In this document: in pieces, positions 1-8,484 of the stretch
Layout of the letters: each line of letters starts with the position of its first letter
Numbering within the stretch: position 1 is the stretch's first letter
Assembly (NCBI RefSeq): GCF_023701945.1
Contig: NZ_JABAEF010000005.1
Coordinates: 124,001-188,000, forward strand
Direction: 5' to 3'
From: Rhizobium sp. CG5
Lineage (GTDB): Bacteria; Pseudomonadota; Alphaproteobacteria; Rhizobiales; Rhizobiaceae
Length of the DNA: 64,000 nt
Program-made: the position numbers and the translations under genes
Notes under the pieces: model-generated
What the model was told of the DNA's origin: nothing
Database searches by the model: none
Seen by the model: only the letters and a program-made list of their open reading frames with translations

Positions 1-19
1 ACAGGCATGCGGCCAAGCA

Positions 20-47
20 TTGACCTTCCGCCGGACCGGCCTATATC
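20..47 (+). promoter_or_regulatory. Candidate sigma-70 promoter for a leaderless mRNA
   Basis: A TTGACC hexamer at 20-25 and a TATATC hexamer at 42-47 are separated by 16 bases. The predicted transcription start falls at about 53-54, on top of the ATG at 54. No Shine-Dalgarno-like purine run precedes that ATG. A leaderless transcript is an inference from spacing only. Confidence 0.45.
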
Positions 48-53
48 GCTTCT

Positions 54-350
54 ATGTATACTCCTGCACAATATCGCGCCGCCCGGGCTCTGCTTGGCCT
101 GACACTTGAAGAGAGCGCGACCGCCAGCGGCCTGCCGGTCGCCGTCGTCTCGGATTGCGAGAGCGACGGGGTTGCGCCGGTCGAAGACAGTGCCCTGCGA
201 ACCCTGCGCCGCAGCTATGAGGCCAAGGGCGTCGTTTTCGTCAAGGACGGGGATGATACCAGCGGCGGCGCTGGCGTGCGGTTTGCCGCCCGCGATCAGG
301 TCGCGCAGACGATGCGGCCGGAAAACCTCAACGCGGCCAACGACGACTGA
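54..350 (+). CDS. Small XRE/HTH-like transcriptional regulator
   Basis: A 98-residue protein whose N-terminal half (about residues 4-50) resembles the short helix-turn-helix proteins common in rhizobia, which begin with a TPAQ-RAARALLG motif followed by a recognition helix and an S-like ESDGxxPxED segment. The usual W-S/T-Q signature after the first helix is replaced by LTLEES, so DNA binding is likely but divergent. The C-terminus ends with the typical GVxFVKDGD...GAGVRF stretch of this group. The target is unknown. No ribosome binding site precedes the ATG, and a promoter-like sequence sits right upstream, suggesting leaderless translation. The last base of its TGA stop is the first base of a palindromic element. 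Confidence 0.75.
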   Translation: MYTPAQYRAARALLGLTLEESATASGLPVAVVSDCESDGVAPVEDSALRTLRRSYEAKGVVFVKDGDDTSGGAGVRFAARDQVAQTMRPENLNAANDD

Positions 351-614
351 TACCAAGTGTCGATGATAGGAACCTATAGGACCGGCTCGATCGGCCCTGC
401 TGGCTAGGAGAGGTCCGAAGAGCGATGCTTGCGCATCGGTCGAGGGGCTCGACGACGCCAGAAGGTCCGAGAAGCCGGCCGAAGGTGGCTTATGGCAGGC
501 CTCTGGCGTTGTTGCGCCGCTTGGCCGATGCGACAAGCATCGCCCTGCGCACCGCGCCTAGCCAGAGACCTGCCATAAGCCATCCTATAGGTTCCTATCA
601 TCGACACTTGGTAT
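350..614. repeat. Palindromic MITE-like intergenic element
   Basis: A 265-bp element with perfect 32-bp terminal inverted repeats (350-381 and 583-614; outer end ATACCAAGTGTCGATG). A second internal inverted pair at 487-507 and 561-581 matches at 20 of 21 positions, and a looser third pair lies near 422-438 and 523-543. A TA dinucleotide lies at each end (351-352, 612-613), as expected if it moved by a TA-targeting transposase, but this is also part of the palindrome. Short ORFs inside are shadows. It has no coding capacity of its own. The transcript could fold into one long hairpin after the first gene and act as a terminator or mRNA stabiliser. Confidence 0.85.
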
Positions 615-622
615 GAGCCAAC

Positions 623-648
623 AATTGTTCCATCGCGATGGAACAATT
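623..648. promoter_or_regulatory. Perfect 26-bp palindrome, candidate operator
   Basis: AATTGTTCCATCGCGATGGAACAATT reads the same on both strands without a mismatch; here it is summarised as arms AATTGTTCCATCG and its complement. It lies 49 bases upstream of the small membrane protein ATG. It could be a binding site for a dimeric regulator. Its right half supplies a GGAAC (640-644) followed by 18 bases and TT (663-664), which resembles the RpoE2/EcfG promoter pattern only loosely. Confidence 0.5.
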
Positions 649-696
649 TCCGCTCTGCAGCATTCTCCGGCTGACTTTACGCACAGGAGATATCTT

Positions 697-846
697 ATGA
701 ACCGAAGCAATGGCCTTTATTTCGTCATCGGCGCCCTCGTGATTGCCGTGATTGGCCTCGGTGTCTACGTCTATCAGGAAGAAAGCAAGCCGGACGGCGT
801 GCAGCTCTCCATCGGCCGCGATGGCGTGGCCATTGAAGAAAACTGA
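697..846 (+). CDS. Small single-pass membrane protein (49 aa)
   Basis: The ATG at 697 is chosen over an upstream in-frame start because an AGGAGA ribosome binding site lies at 685-690, seven bases before it. The product has a short positively charged N-terminus, one hydrophobic helix (about residues 8-27, rich in V, I, G and L) and a charged soluble tail of about 20 residues containing QLSIGRDGVAIEE. Small proteins of this layout are common and mostly uncharacterised in rhizobia. No function is recognisable. The palindrome just upstream hints at regulated expression. Confidence 0.7.
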   Translation: MNRSNGLYFVIGALVIAVIGLGVYVYQEESKPDGVQLSIGRDGVAIEEN

Positions 847-922
847 GGTTTTGCCTCCGGGGGCGGTCAGGCGGATGATATACGTCTTTCCACCCCGCTG
901 GGGCACTGCCCGACCGGCCGGC

Positions 923-1993
923 TTACAGTCCGCCTCGACTGCCCCCACTCTTCTTCCGTATCCCTTTCGCCTGACCCAGGCCCCATGACGCGGCCAGTTC
1001 GGTGGGCGTGCAAATCTCCTGCTCCAGCATGAACGGCACCGCATCGCGATGCGGCTGAACGGCCCCACGGGTCGATACTGCCAGACCATGGTCCATGCCG
1101 TGCACCAGATGCAGTTCGACGGCGACCTCGCCATCCGGGGCGAGCCATGTCCGCGTGACGCGCGACCCGTCAACCTCTTCCCGCGCCGCTTCTTCGGGCA
1201 GACCGTGCAGATCCAGCCATTGGTGCAGGCTGGCGCGGGCATTCGAAGGGTTGACGACCCGATCGGCAAGACCATGCCAGATCGAGATCTTCGGCAGGCT
1301 GTCGATCTCCGGGGTGGCGCTGCGCACCAGGTCGCCCCATTCGCGGGCCGAGCGGTTGGCGCTCGATTTCATCACCGACATGGCCGACATGGCGTCGCGG
1401 GCCGCACCGTAAGGCAGGCCGGCAACGATGGCGCCGCCGGCAAACAGGTCGGGATAGACCGCCAGCAGTGCCGATGCCATGGCGCCGCCCGCCGACAGGC
1501 CCATGACGAAGATACGGTCCGGCGAAATCTTGTGGCGGCTGCTCAGATTGTCGATCATCTGGCGGATCGACATCAGCTCGCCGCGGTCGCGGGCCACCGA
1601 GCTTGGACGGAACCAGTTGAAGCACAGATTGGGATTGTTGTTGGATCGCTGTTCGGGATAAAGCAGCGCAAACCCCATCTCCTTGGCGAGCCTGGACCAG
1701 CCGCTGCCGCGATCGAAATCGGCGGCGGTCTGCAGACACCCGTGCAGGACGACGACCAGGGGCGCACCGGCCTTCAACTGCGGCGGAACATATTCCAGCA
1801 TGCGCAGGCCGCCGGGATTGGCACCGAAGGCCACCACCTCATGCAACCGTGCTCCGGCCGGGCGGCTTGCACGCGGTTTTGCCTTGGCCTTGGCCGGCGC
1901 GATGGCGGGCTCCATCAGCTTGGAAAGCGTCTTCTGCCACTTCTTCTGTTGTCGCATCACGGAGGAAAACGGCATAGGGAATTTCAGACGCAT
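923..1993 (-). CDS. PHB depolymerase-family esterase
   Basis: Alpha/beta hydrolase of the short-chain poly(3-hydroxybutyrate) depolymerase type 1 family (356 aa from this start). The oxyanion-hole LHGC is near residue 83, the lipase box GLSAGG places the nucleophile at Ser167, the acid is Asp244 in WHGLADRVV and the histidine is His302 in VHGMDHG. The aromatic/asparagine-rich stretch NNPNLCFNWF is typical of the family. No signal peptide is evident, so it may act on intracellular or short ester substrates. An upstream in-frame ATG at 2098 exists, but the intervening 105 bases are AT-richer and coding-poor, so 1993 is preferred without a strong RBS for either. Substrate is uncertain. Confidence 0.85.
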   Translation of the reverse strand: MRLKFPMPFSSVMRQQKKWQKTLSKLMEPAIAPAKAKAKPRASRPAGARLHEVVAFGANPGGLRMLEYVPPQLKAGAPLVVVLHGCLQTAADFDRGSGWSRLAKEMGFALLYPEQRSNNNPNLCFNWFRPSSVARDRGELMSIRQMIDNLSSRHKISPDRIFVMGLSAGGAMASALLAVYPDLFAGGAIVAGLPYGAARDAMSAMSVMKSSANRSAREWGDLVRSATPEIDSLPKISIWHGLADRVVNPSNARASLHQWLDLHGLPEEAAREEVDGSRVTRTWLAPDGEVAVELHLVHGMDHGLAVSTRGAVQPHRDAVPFMLEQEICTPTELAASWGLGQAKGIRKKSGGSRGGL

Positions 1994-2222
1994 GGAAGGA
2001 TCGCTTTCATTGGAGGCGTGGTGCGCGAATAGGCACAAGCGTTTCTCTTCTGCTTTGTTCCGATCGTCATCGGCCAAATAGGCCATATAATGCTGCATCG
2101 CAACATTTATAAGGCAGAACTACACGGGCGACGGTTCACTCCTCTCCATTTCCGGATGTTCGAAACCGAGACAGTCAACAAAAACGGAAAATCGGCCCCA
2201 CCTGCGGGCGGGCAGGGACGGC

Positions 2223-2975
2223 TCAGGCCGTTACCTTGCTGAGCGAGGATTCCAAACCTTTTATGATTCCGGCATATGCGCAATATTGGTGATGCTTAAA
2301 GTGTTGAGGTACGTCTGCCTGGAATGACGGATTTACATCCATTAAAGGGATGATGCCAATGTCTGCCCTTACAAAGGCTTCCTGAAACGCCAAGTGCCGA
2401 GCCGCCCGGCTGGGTTGATCTTTGTAGGTATTGCTCGGAAAGTTTATGAAGTATATTCTGGCGCCCCGAGCAGAGGTACGAAACCAATCAACAATACGAT
2501 GAAAATTTTCAACGGACATCTTTGTCGGTAATATTTCATCCATCGACCAATCGTCCAGCTTAATATCAAAATATCCTTTGTGAAAAAATAATCTTTCTCT
2601 TGTTTTTTGGTGAACAAATAGCCGGGCAGACAGATCGAAATAATTATCTAAAATTATTATGTCTGGCGAACGATCCATCGCTTTAAATACATTCAAACCG
2701 TTCTTGTTCGAGTGAATCCCCACCGCCTCGGCAGTCTGGTTATTCAGAATTAAGGAAGAATTCGTGTCAGCGCTCATCTTCTCAGGCTGAGCTTTAAGGT
2801 GGCGTCGCAAGAAACCGATATCCGGAAGCGATAAAGTGCGATCCACGTACCTGTCCAGAAAATAATCGGATCGATTATGCATCACCGTTGCAAGTACCTC
2901 GCCTCTGAACAACTTGACGTAATTCACAGCCGTGAGCCGAGACAAACAGCTACCAAAGGTGATAATTCTTACCAT
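2223..2975 (-). CDS. SGNH/GDSL-like protein, AT-rich (DUF6270-like)
   Basis: A 250-residue protein beginning with a GSCLSR motif (residues 8-13), matching the catalytic-serine block I of SGNH-type proteins and the GSC start of DUF6270-like proteins found in polysaccharide loci. An ILDNYFDL segment and a late H-F-K-H-H-Q-Y stretch could supply the other conserved blocks. Base composition is far below its neighbours (runs such as TGAAAAAATAATC) with AT-ending codons, which suggests recent acquisition. It lies near tRNA-Pro, a typical integration point, but I found no att duplication. It has no polysaccharide genes beside it. A role in glycan or acyl modification is only an inference. Confidence 0.55.
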   Translation of the reverse strand: MVRIITFGSCLSRLTAVNYVKLFRGEVLATVMHNRSDYFLDRYVDRTLSLPDIGFLRRHLKAQPEKMSADTNSSLILNNQTAEAVGIHSNKNGLNVFKAMDRSPDIIILDNYFDLSARLFVHQKTRERLFFHKGYFDIKLDDWSMDEILPTKMSVENFHRIVDWFRTSARGARIYFINFPSNTYKDQPSRAARHLAFQEAFVRADIGIIPLMDVNPSFQADVPQHFKHHQYCAYAGIIKGLESSLSKVTA

Positions 2976-3251
2976 CCAGACATCGCCTCACGTTTCGCAG
3001 ATCCGTTTATTATTCTTGCCGTATGCGCACACGTTTAGCGGACTACACTATGGCATCCTCGCAAGAAACACAATGAAACGATTACACAATTGAATTGTAC
3101 ACAGCAATACTATGCCGGTCAAAGTAATTTGTTGTATTATACATCTGACCCGTGCGGCAATGCCCAGACGACAGTCGGCAAAACCTTCAAATTACCCGGC
3201 CGAAATATGGGGGATTTTCGGCCGCAAGACTTCGACTAAGTCTTTCATTTT
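2976..3251. other. AT-rich intergenic region with two hairpins
   Basis: About 275 bases without a gene. The part next to the SGNH-like gene is unusually AT-rich. Two hairpins lie next to the tRNA: a 9-bp stem (3197-3205 with 3216-3224) and a 7-bp stem (3226-3232 with 3238-3244) followed on the plus strand by T-rich sequence. They may end the tRNA transcript (reading on the minus strand) or transcription entering from either side. No small gene is visible. Confidence 0.45.
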
Positions 3252-3328
<77 letters not shown>

Positions 3329-3530
3329 ACCTGCCTAAACGGCTCGTTTCCCTTAGAGATTTGGCCACGGCGGCGCAAGCGAAAAATGAGAATGGCCTTC
3401 CAAAAAGACAGGAAGACGCAGAATTGCCAGGCGGCAGCTCGCAGATTGACGCTGCGTCCCTCCTTGTTTTGTGATTTCCGATGGGTGCGGCGCTGCGTTA
3501 TGCTTCTCGAGCAACCAGAGGAGTACGACG

Positions 3531-3752
3531 ATGAAAGCAGTAATCACAATTGCCGCAGTTCTCAGCCTCTCGGCCGGAGCGGCCTTGGCCGACTGCGCCG
3601 GTCATATGAAGACGACGGCTTCTGCCGATGTCGATACGACAATCCAGACGGCAAGCGTATCGAGCGCTGTGACCGAACGGCAATCCACTGCCGATCAGAC
3701 GCTGATCCTGAAATCCACCGAAACGCCGGCCAGCACCGCCGTCACCGAATAA
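3531..3752 (+). CDS. Small exported protein (73 aa)
   Basis: The ATG at 3531 follows an AGAGGAG ribosome binding site, and the protein starts with a clear Sec signal peptide (MKAVITIAAVLSLSAGAALA, cleavage after A-x-A near residue 20). The mature part is about 53 residues, rich in T, S, A and V, with one Cys just after the cleavage site (DCAGH). It is not a lipobox because the residue order before the Cys is LAD. The family is unknown. A rho-independent terminator follows directly, so it is a monocistronic gene. Confidence 0.7.
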   Translation: MKAVITIAAVLSLSAGAALADCAGHMKTTASADVDTTIQTASVSSAVTERQSTADQTLILKSTETPASTAVTE

Positions 3753-3776
3753 GCGGCACCCTCCAGACAGTTTCAT

Positions 3777-3807
3777 AGGCCGGATCGTGAAGGTTCGGCC
3801 TTTTTTT
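3777..3807 (+). terminator. Rho-independent terminator
   Basis: Stem AGGCCG(GA) at 3777-3784 pairs with (TT)CGGCCT at 3794-3801, followed by seven T. It ends the small exported protein gene and lies between it and the convergent merR-type gene. Confidence 0.8.
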
Positions 3808-3828
3808 ATGGGCGCCGCCCCGGCGCGA

Positions 3829-4374
3829 TCAGCGGACCTGGTCGAGCAGGCGCTTGCATTCCAGCAGATCGTAGAGCGCTTCCTGCAGCAGGGCCCTGTC
3901 TTCCTTGCCGACCGCGACCTTGCCCACCGAAACCTCGGGCATATCGTCGTCGCTGCCGCCGAAGCCGAAGAAGCGGCCGCTGACCTTGACCTTGGGCTGG
4001 CCGACGATCTGATCGTCATCGGCGTGGCTCAGTTTCGGTTCCCCCGTCGCGGTATTGGCCGCGACCAGCGATTCCATGGTGGCCAGGTCGCCGCTGGCCA
4101 CGGCCATGACAAAACGGTTGCCATTGGTCTTCAGCAGTTTCTGGACGCCCTTGATGGTATAGCCGTGGTCATACAGCAGATGACGGATGCCCTTCAGCAG
4201 TTCCACGTCGTCGGGGCGGTAATAGCGCCTGCCGCCGCCGCGCTTCATCGGCTTGATCTGCAAAAAGCGCGTTTCCCAGAAGCGCAGGACATGCTGGGGC
4301 AGATCAAGGTCGTCTGCAACTTCGCTGATGGTGCGAAAGGCGTCCGGGCTCTTGTCCAACTTGGTGTTCCCCAC
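3829..4374 (-). CDS. MerR-family transcriptional regulator
   Basis: A 181-residue protein with the MerR winged-helix DNA-binding region at about residues 14-80: [20 protein letters not shown], then a wing with [15 protein letters not shown], then the [17 protein letters not shown] helix. The C-terminal half is low in recognisable motifs and has no metal-binding cysteine cluster, so the effector is unknown. This gene follows ihfA in many alphaproteobacteria, and here it is the last gene of the plsX-fabH-ihfA run, separated from ihfA by 115 bases. A housekeeping regulatory role is likely because the order is conserved. Confidence 0.88.
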   Translation of the reverse strand: MGNTKLDKSPDAFRTISEVADDLDLPQHVLRFWETRFLQIKPMKRGGGRRYYRPDDVELLKGIRHLLYDHGYTIKGVQKLLKTNGNRFVMAVASGDLATMESLVAANTATGEPKLSHADDDQIVGQPKVKVSGRFFGFGGSDDDMPEVSVGKVAVGKEDRALLQEALYDLLECKRLLDQVR

Positions 4375-4489
4375 ACGATATCAGGCACAGCGTGCCGAGC
4401 TTCGAATCGTCGATATTCGAGCGGTTTACGACAAAGAATTCAAGTGATCCTATGATCCTGAGGACAAATTGCCTTCAGGGAGCCGGCGT

Positions 4490-4828
4490 CTAGACCGCCG
4501 GGTTCTGCGGCTTCTGCTTGGCGCGCCGCGCAATGTGCGACCGCAGGATCCGCTGTTTCAGCACATTGGAGGCCTTGAAGGTCATCACCCGGCGCGGCGA
4601 GATCGGAACTTCCTCGCCGGTCTTGGGATTGCGGCCGATTCGCTCGTTCTTGCTGCGCACCTGGAAGGTGGCAAACGACGACAGCTTGACAACCTCGCCG
4701 CGAACGATGGCATTGCAGATTTCGTCGATGACGGTCTCGACCAGTTCGGCCGATTCGGTTCGCGACAATCCAACCTTTCGAAAGACTGATTCCGCCAAGT
4801 CTGCCCGCGTCACTGTCTTTCCGGTCAT
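4490..4828 (-). CDS. ihfA: Integration host factor subunit alpha
   Basis: Histone-like DNA-bending protein of the HU/IHF family (112 aa). The start at 4828 gives the usual N-terminus [21 protein letters not shown] longer in-frame start at 4900 would add 24 residues that the family lacks. The signature [21 protein letters not shown] marks the beta-arm with the DNA-intercalating proline. With IhfB it bends DNA at promoters, replication and recombination sites. The extra basic tail after the core ([12 protein letters not shown]) is typical of rhizobial IhfA. It sits between fabH and the merR-type gene. Confidence 0.94.
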   Translation of the reverse strand: MTGKTVTRADLAESVFRKVGLSRTESAELVETVIDEICNAIVRGEVVKLSSFATFQVRSKNERIGRNPKTGEEVPISPRRVMTFKASNVLKQRILRSHIARRAKQKPQNPAV

Positions 4829-4933
4829 CGTATCCCGCCCGATCACTAACCCATATTCCAAAGCAGCCTGAAGACTATTGCCCTTGGGCGTGTCGGTCAA
4901 GCACCTGTTATGAGTCGCATTTTTCGAATTGAG

Positions 4934-5905
4934 CTACCACCTTAGCAGCACGGCGCCCCAGGTAAAGCCGCCGCCCATTGCTTCGATCAGAACCAGGTCG
5001 CCTTTCTTGATGCGGCCGTCTGCGGCGGCCGTGTCCAGCGCCAGCGGAATGGAGGCGGCAGAGGTATTGCCATGCAGGTCCACCGTCACCACGACCTTCT
5101 CCAAAGGGATGCCGAGCTTCTTGGCCGAGGCGTCGATGATGCGCCGGTTGGCCTGATGGGGCACCAGCCAGTCGATATCGTCTGCCGTCGTGCCGGTCGC
5201 CTCGAACGTCGCTTCGATCACGTCGGTGATCATGCTGACCGCATGCTTGAAGACCTCGCGGCCCTCCATGCGCAGATATCCGACCGTGCCGGTGGTCGAG
5301 GGCCCGCCATCGACATAGAGCTTTTCGCGGTGCGCGCCGTCGGAGCGCAATTTGGACGCCAGGATGCCACGATCGGAAATCGCACCGGTCCCCTGCTGGC
5401 CTTCCAGGACCAGCGCACCGGCGCCATCGCCGAACAGCACGCAGGTGGTGCGGTCGCTCCAGTCGAGAATACGCGAAAAGGTCTCGGCGCCAATCACCAG
5501 CACGCGCTTAGCCATGCCGCCGCGGATATAGAGATCGGCCGTCGTCATGGCGTAGACAAAACCCGAACAGACGGCCTGCACATCGAAGGCAAAGCCATGG
5601 CTCATGCCGAGCCGGTGCTGGATATTGACGGCGGTGGCCGGAAAGGTGTTGTCGGGTGTCGAGGTCGCAACGATGATCAGGTCGATATCGGCAACCGTCA
5701 GCCCGGCCCTGTCGAGCGCCTGGCGCGCTGCCGCCTCGCCAAGCGACGCGGTCGTCTCGCCTTCGCCGGCGATATAGCGCTGGCGGATGCCGGTGCGCTG
5801 CACGATCCACTCGTCCGTCGTATCGACGCGGCTCTCCAGGTCGCGGTTGGACATCACTTGCTTCGGAAGCGCTGCTCCGAAACCGCGAACCACTGAACGA
5901 ATCAT
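4934..5905 (-). CDS. fabH: Beta-ketoacyl-ACP synthase III
   Basis: Condenses acetyl-CoA with malonyl-ACP to start type II fatty acid synthesis in the cytoplasm. The 323-residue product has the Cys-His-Asn triad: Cys113 in QAVCSGF, His250 in VPHQAN and Asn280 in HGNTSAA, plus the thiolase-fold end [13 protein letters not shown]. The start at 5905 is preceded by AGGGAAG, whereas the longer reading frame would overlap plsX. It lies 19 bases after plsX on the same strand, so both steps of lipid supply (acyl-phosphate formation and chain initiation) are co-expressed. Confidence 0.96.
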   Translation of the reverse strand: MIRSVVRGFGAALPKQVMSNRDLESRVDTTDEWIVQRTGIRQRYIAGEGETTASLGEAAARQALDRAGLTVADIDLIIVATSTPDNTFPATAVNIQHRLGMSHGFAFDVQAVCSGFVYAMTTADLYIRGGMAKRVLVIGAETFSRILDWSDRTTCVLFGDGAGALVLEGQQGTGAISDRGILASKLRSDGAHREKLYVDGGPSTTGTVGYLRMEGREVFKHAVSMITDVIEATFEATGTTADDIDWLVPHQANRRIIDASAKKLGIPLEKVVVTVDLHGNTSAASIPLALDTAAADGRIKKGDLVLIEAMGGGFTWGAVLLRW

Positions 5906-5924
5906 TACTTCCCTACCCTGTCGA

Positions 5925-6998
5925 TCACGCTGCTTCCGGACCCGCACTGGACGGATGGCGAGCATGATATTTCTTCAAATCGTTTTCTATCTTCTGTGTC
6001 AGGCCGTTGCGCGCCATGTCGTAGCCGACGTCGATGGCGGCGGCAAAGCCTTCCGCATCGGTTCCGCCATGGCTCTTGATGACGATGCCGTTGAGGCCGA
6101 GGAACACGCCGCCATTGACCTTGCGGGGATCCATCTTCTCGCGCAGCCGGTCGAAGGCGCCCTTGGCCAGGATATAGCCGATCTTGGCCATCAGCGTGCG
6201 CGACATGGCGGCCCGCAGGTATTCGGCGATCTGGCGGGCGGTGCCCTCGGCGGTCTTCAGCGCGATATTGCCGGTGAAGCCTTCGGTCACGACGACGTCG
6301 ACGGTGCCCTTGCCCAGATCGTCGCCTTCGACGAAACCGTAATAGTCCATGGTGTCGAGCCCGGCCTCGCGGATCAGGCGCCCGGCTTCCTTGACCTCTT
6401 CCTGACCCTTGATCTCCTCGACGCCGATATTGAGCAGGCCAACCGTCGGCCGCTCGATCTCGAACAAGGCGCGCGCCATGGCGCCGCCCATCAGCGCGAA
6501 ATCCAGAAGCTGCTGCGCATCGGCGCCGATGGTCGCGCCGACGTCGAGCACGATGCTCTCGCCGTTCAGCGTCGGCCAGATCGCCGCAATCGCCGGACGT
6601 TCGACATTGGCCATGGTGCGCAGGCAGAATTTGGACATGGCCATCAGGGCACCGGTATTGCCGGCCGAGACCACGACATCGGCCTGGCCCGTCTTGACCG
6701 CCTCGATCGACCGCCACATGCTGGAGACATAGCGGCCACGGCGCAACGCCTGGCTCGGCTTCTCATCCATGCCGACGGCGATCTCGCAATCGTGCAGGAC
6801 GGAGCGTTCCTTGAGCTTGGGGTATTTGTTCAAAATGGGTTCGCAGCGGGCCTGCTGTCCAAACAGCAGGAACGTCACCTCGGGATGGCGCTCGAGCGCC
6901 TTGGCAGCGCCTGGGATGACAACTTCCGGACCAAAGTCGCCGCCCATCACATCAAGAGAAATTCTGATCACGCGTCCCTGATCCTTGCTTTTCGCCAT
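5925..6998 (-). CDS. plsX: Phosphate acyltransferase PlsX
   Basis: Makes acyl-phosphate from acyl-ACP for PlsY, the first step of phospholipid synthesis; peripheral at the inner membrane. The 357-residue protein shows the family start [11 protein letters not shown], the AGNTGALM loop, the [20 protein letters not shown] region and [15 protein letters not shown]. Length is normal. It precedes fabH by 19 bases, and the YceD-like gene lies 80 bases upstream. The usual yceD-plsX-fabH arrangement of proteobacteria is thus kept. Confidence 0.96.
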   Translation of the reverse strand: MAKSKDQGRVIRISLDVMGGDFGPEVVIPGAAKALERHPEVTFLLFGQQARCEPILNKYPKLKERSVLHDCEIAVGMDEKPSQALRRGRYVSSMWRSIEAVKTGQADVVVSAGNTGALMAMSKFCLRTMANVERPAIAAIWPTLNGESIVLDVGATIGADAQQLLDFALMGGAMARALFEIERPTVGLLNIGVEEIKGQEEVKEAGRLIREAGLDTMDYYGFVEGDDLGKGTVDVVVTEGFTGNIALKTAEGTARQIAEYLRAAMSRTLMAKIGYILAKGAFDRLREKMDPRKVNGGVFLGLNGIVIKSHGGTDAEGFAAAIDVGYDMARNGLTQKIENDLKKYHARHPSSAGPEAA

Positions 6999-7078
6999 CC
7001 TGGCGAAATTTCGGCCAAAATACCGTTTTTGCTGTCGCGCACAACTGGTTTGTGCCGTCTTGCGACATCAACACATTG

Positions 7079-7645
7079 CTACTGGTCCTTTTTCCAGTCC
7101 TTTAGCACGGCAAAGGGAGACGGACGGCGCACCTCGTCTGCGGGCGTGTCGGAATGGCCGGCAAACTCGACGCCTTGCTTCTTGGGATAGGGGTCGATGG
7201 CAAGTGCTGCGAACTCGCTGACCAGCACGCCGGCATCGATCGTGTCGCCGACAAAGGTCTCCGGCGCGTCGGGGCCGTCGGGGTCAAGCACCATTTCGGC
7301 CACGCCATCGACAACGATCCGCGCCAGTTTCGAGCCTTCCGGCACGTAGATCTGCTCGATCTCCTCGCTGAAACGCGACACGACCGGCTCCAGCGTCACG
7401 ACGCAGGCCTGCACCAGTTCGCCCCTGACCTGGCCCTTGATGCGAATGCCGTCCTTCTTCCAGCGGCCGATCTGCAGTTCGGCGCGCAATTCGTTGACGG
7501 CGCTGACCTGCCAGAGTTTTGCCAGGCCCTGGCGCTCGCGCTCGTCTGCCTCGAGGCGGACCTGCACGGGGTTTGCGGAAATATGTCCGACCTTCACCAG
7601 GTAGGAGAATGGCGCGTCGCCGGCGCCGGCATCGTGTGTGGTCAT
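7079..7645 (-). CDS. YceD/DUF177 family protein
   Basis: A 188-residue protein matching the DUF177 (YceD, large-subunit rRNA accumulation) family: a basic beta-strand segment about residues 58-75 (RWKKDGIRIKGQVRGELVQACVVTLE, abridged), the acidic FSEEIEQIYVPEG strand, then DPDGPDAPETF and the conserved VSEFAALAIDPYPKKQGVEF near residues 140-160. Only one Cys of the motif remains (QAC-V). In bacteria and plants members are needed for 23S rRNA accumulation. Position directly before plsX is conserved. The bc1 chaperone gene ends one base upstream of its start. Confidence 0.85.
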   Translation of the reverse strand: MTTHDAGAGDAPFSYLVKVGHISANPVQVRLEADERERQGLAKLWQVSAVNELRAELQIGRWKKDGIRIKGQVRGELVQACVVTLEPVVSRFSEEIEQIYVPEGSKLARIVVDGVAEMVLDPDGPDAPETFVGDTIDAGVLVSEFAALAIDPYPKKQGVEFAGHSDTPADEVRRPSPFAVLKDWKKDQ

Positions 7646-7646
7646 C

Positions 7647-8189
7647 TCAGTTGCGCCCTCCAGGCACCGTCATTTGAACCGTTCCCGTGGCAAAGGCTTC
7701 GTCCGACACGCCGTCCAACTCTTGGTCGGCGCCCAGCACCCAATCGGCCAGGTCCGCCATCTCGGGCGCTTCGGCCTGTTCGGGATGGATGTTGCGGCGC
7801 AGGGCAGCGGCCAAAGCCGGTCCATCCTTTAGATCGAGTGCCGCGGAATAGGATTCAAGCCGGCCGTAGAACATGCCGGCCAGTTTTTTCATTCGCTTGG
7901 GAACCGTCTGGTCGCCGACACCGAGTTCCCTGATCGAATAATCGATATCCTGGAAAAACGCATCGACGATCTCCTGGGCCACTTCCCTGCCGCTCTGGCC
8001 GGCCGACCGGGTGCGACGGAAATACAGAATCATGACGATGGACAGCATTTCCAGCCGTCCCATCACCGTGTCCGGAACGGCGAGATCGGTGTAGAAATAC
8101 GGATCGCGCCCGAGCGCGGTCAGTGCCGCATATTGCCGGTCGACGATGATCCGGTTGTGTTTCTTCTGACGGAACAGCCCGAATAGCAT
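7647..8189 (-). CDS. Ubiquinol-cytochrome c chaperone family protein
   Basis: A 180-residue protein of the CBP3/UQCC1 family, which helps assembly of cytochrome b in the bc1 complex. Family features seen are the GRLEMLSIVMILYFRR helix about residues 43-60, the EIVDAFFQDIDYSIRELGVGD block about 75-95, and MKKLAGMFYGRLESYSAAL about 103-121. No membrane helix is evident, consistent with a soluble assembly factor. It heads the minus-strand run with the YceD-like gene, plsX and fabH, and is divergent from bamE, an arrangement common in Rhizobiaceae. Confidence 0.88.
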   Translation of the reverse strand: MLFGLFRQKKHNRIIVDRQYAALTALGRDPYFYTDLAVPDTVMGRLEMLSIVMILYFRRTRSAGQSGREVAQEIVDAFFQDIDYSIRELGVGDQTVPKRMKKLAGMFYGRLESYSAALDLKDGPALAAALRRNIHPEQAEAPEMADLADWVLGADQELDGVSDEAFATGTVQMTVPGGRN

Positions 8190-8484
8190 TTATATGTCCA
8201 ATTTTCTCAGCGCAGAGCGATCTGTCTGGCCAAGGCCTTGTTGCATGATCGCGAAAGCTGGTTTACCGAAGCAGTCGTGAATTGCAATGCCGTTTCGACC
8301 AGAGCCACTTTCCGTCATGGGGCCTTTCGCGCCCGTATTGCCTGGTTCGTGTGGCCGGCAAGGCGGCAGCATCTCTAGGGCCAGATCATGTTCCGGTGTC
8401 CCCGGAAAGGCCATAATGATGTGCGCAACAGGACATCTGAAGTGCCGGCAAGGCCAGCAGTTTGAGTATATGGGAGACGCGTCG
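8190..8484. other. Divergent intergenic region between bc1 chaperone and bamE genes
   Basis: About 295 bases holding the promoters of two divergent genes. The composition is mixed and no strong hairpin or convincing ORF is visible. A reading frame covering it on the minus strand (to 8537) overlaps the bamE signal sequence and shows no family features. Confidence 0.4.

Noticed and set aside
404..646. Minus-strand ORF of 80 codons within the palindromic element
   Set aside because: It lies wholly inside the palindromic repeat and has no family features.
1049..2032. Long plus-strand ORF of 327 codons
   Set aside because: Antisense to the esterase gene with its conserved triad; high-GC shadow frame.
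2100..3250. Integrative element with att sites at tRNA-Pro
   Set aside because: I compared the tRNA 3' end with the AT-rich region and found no second copy and no integrase gene.
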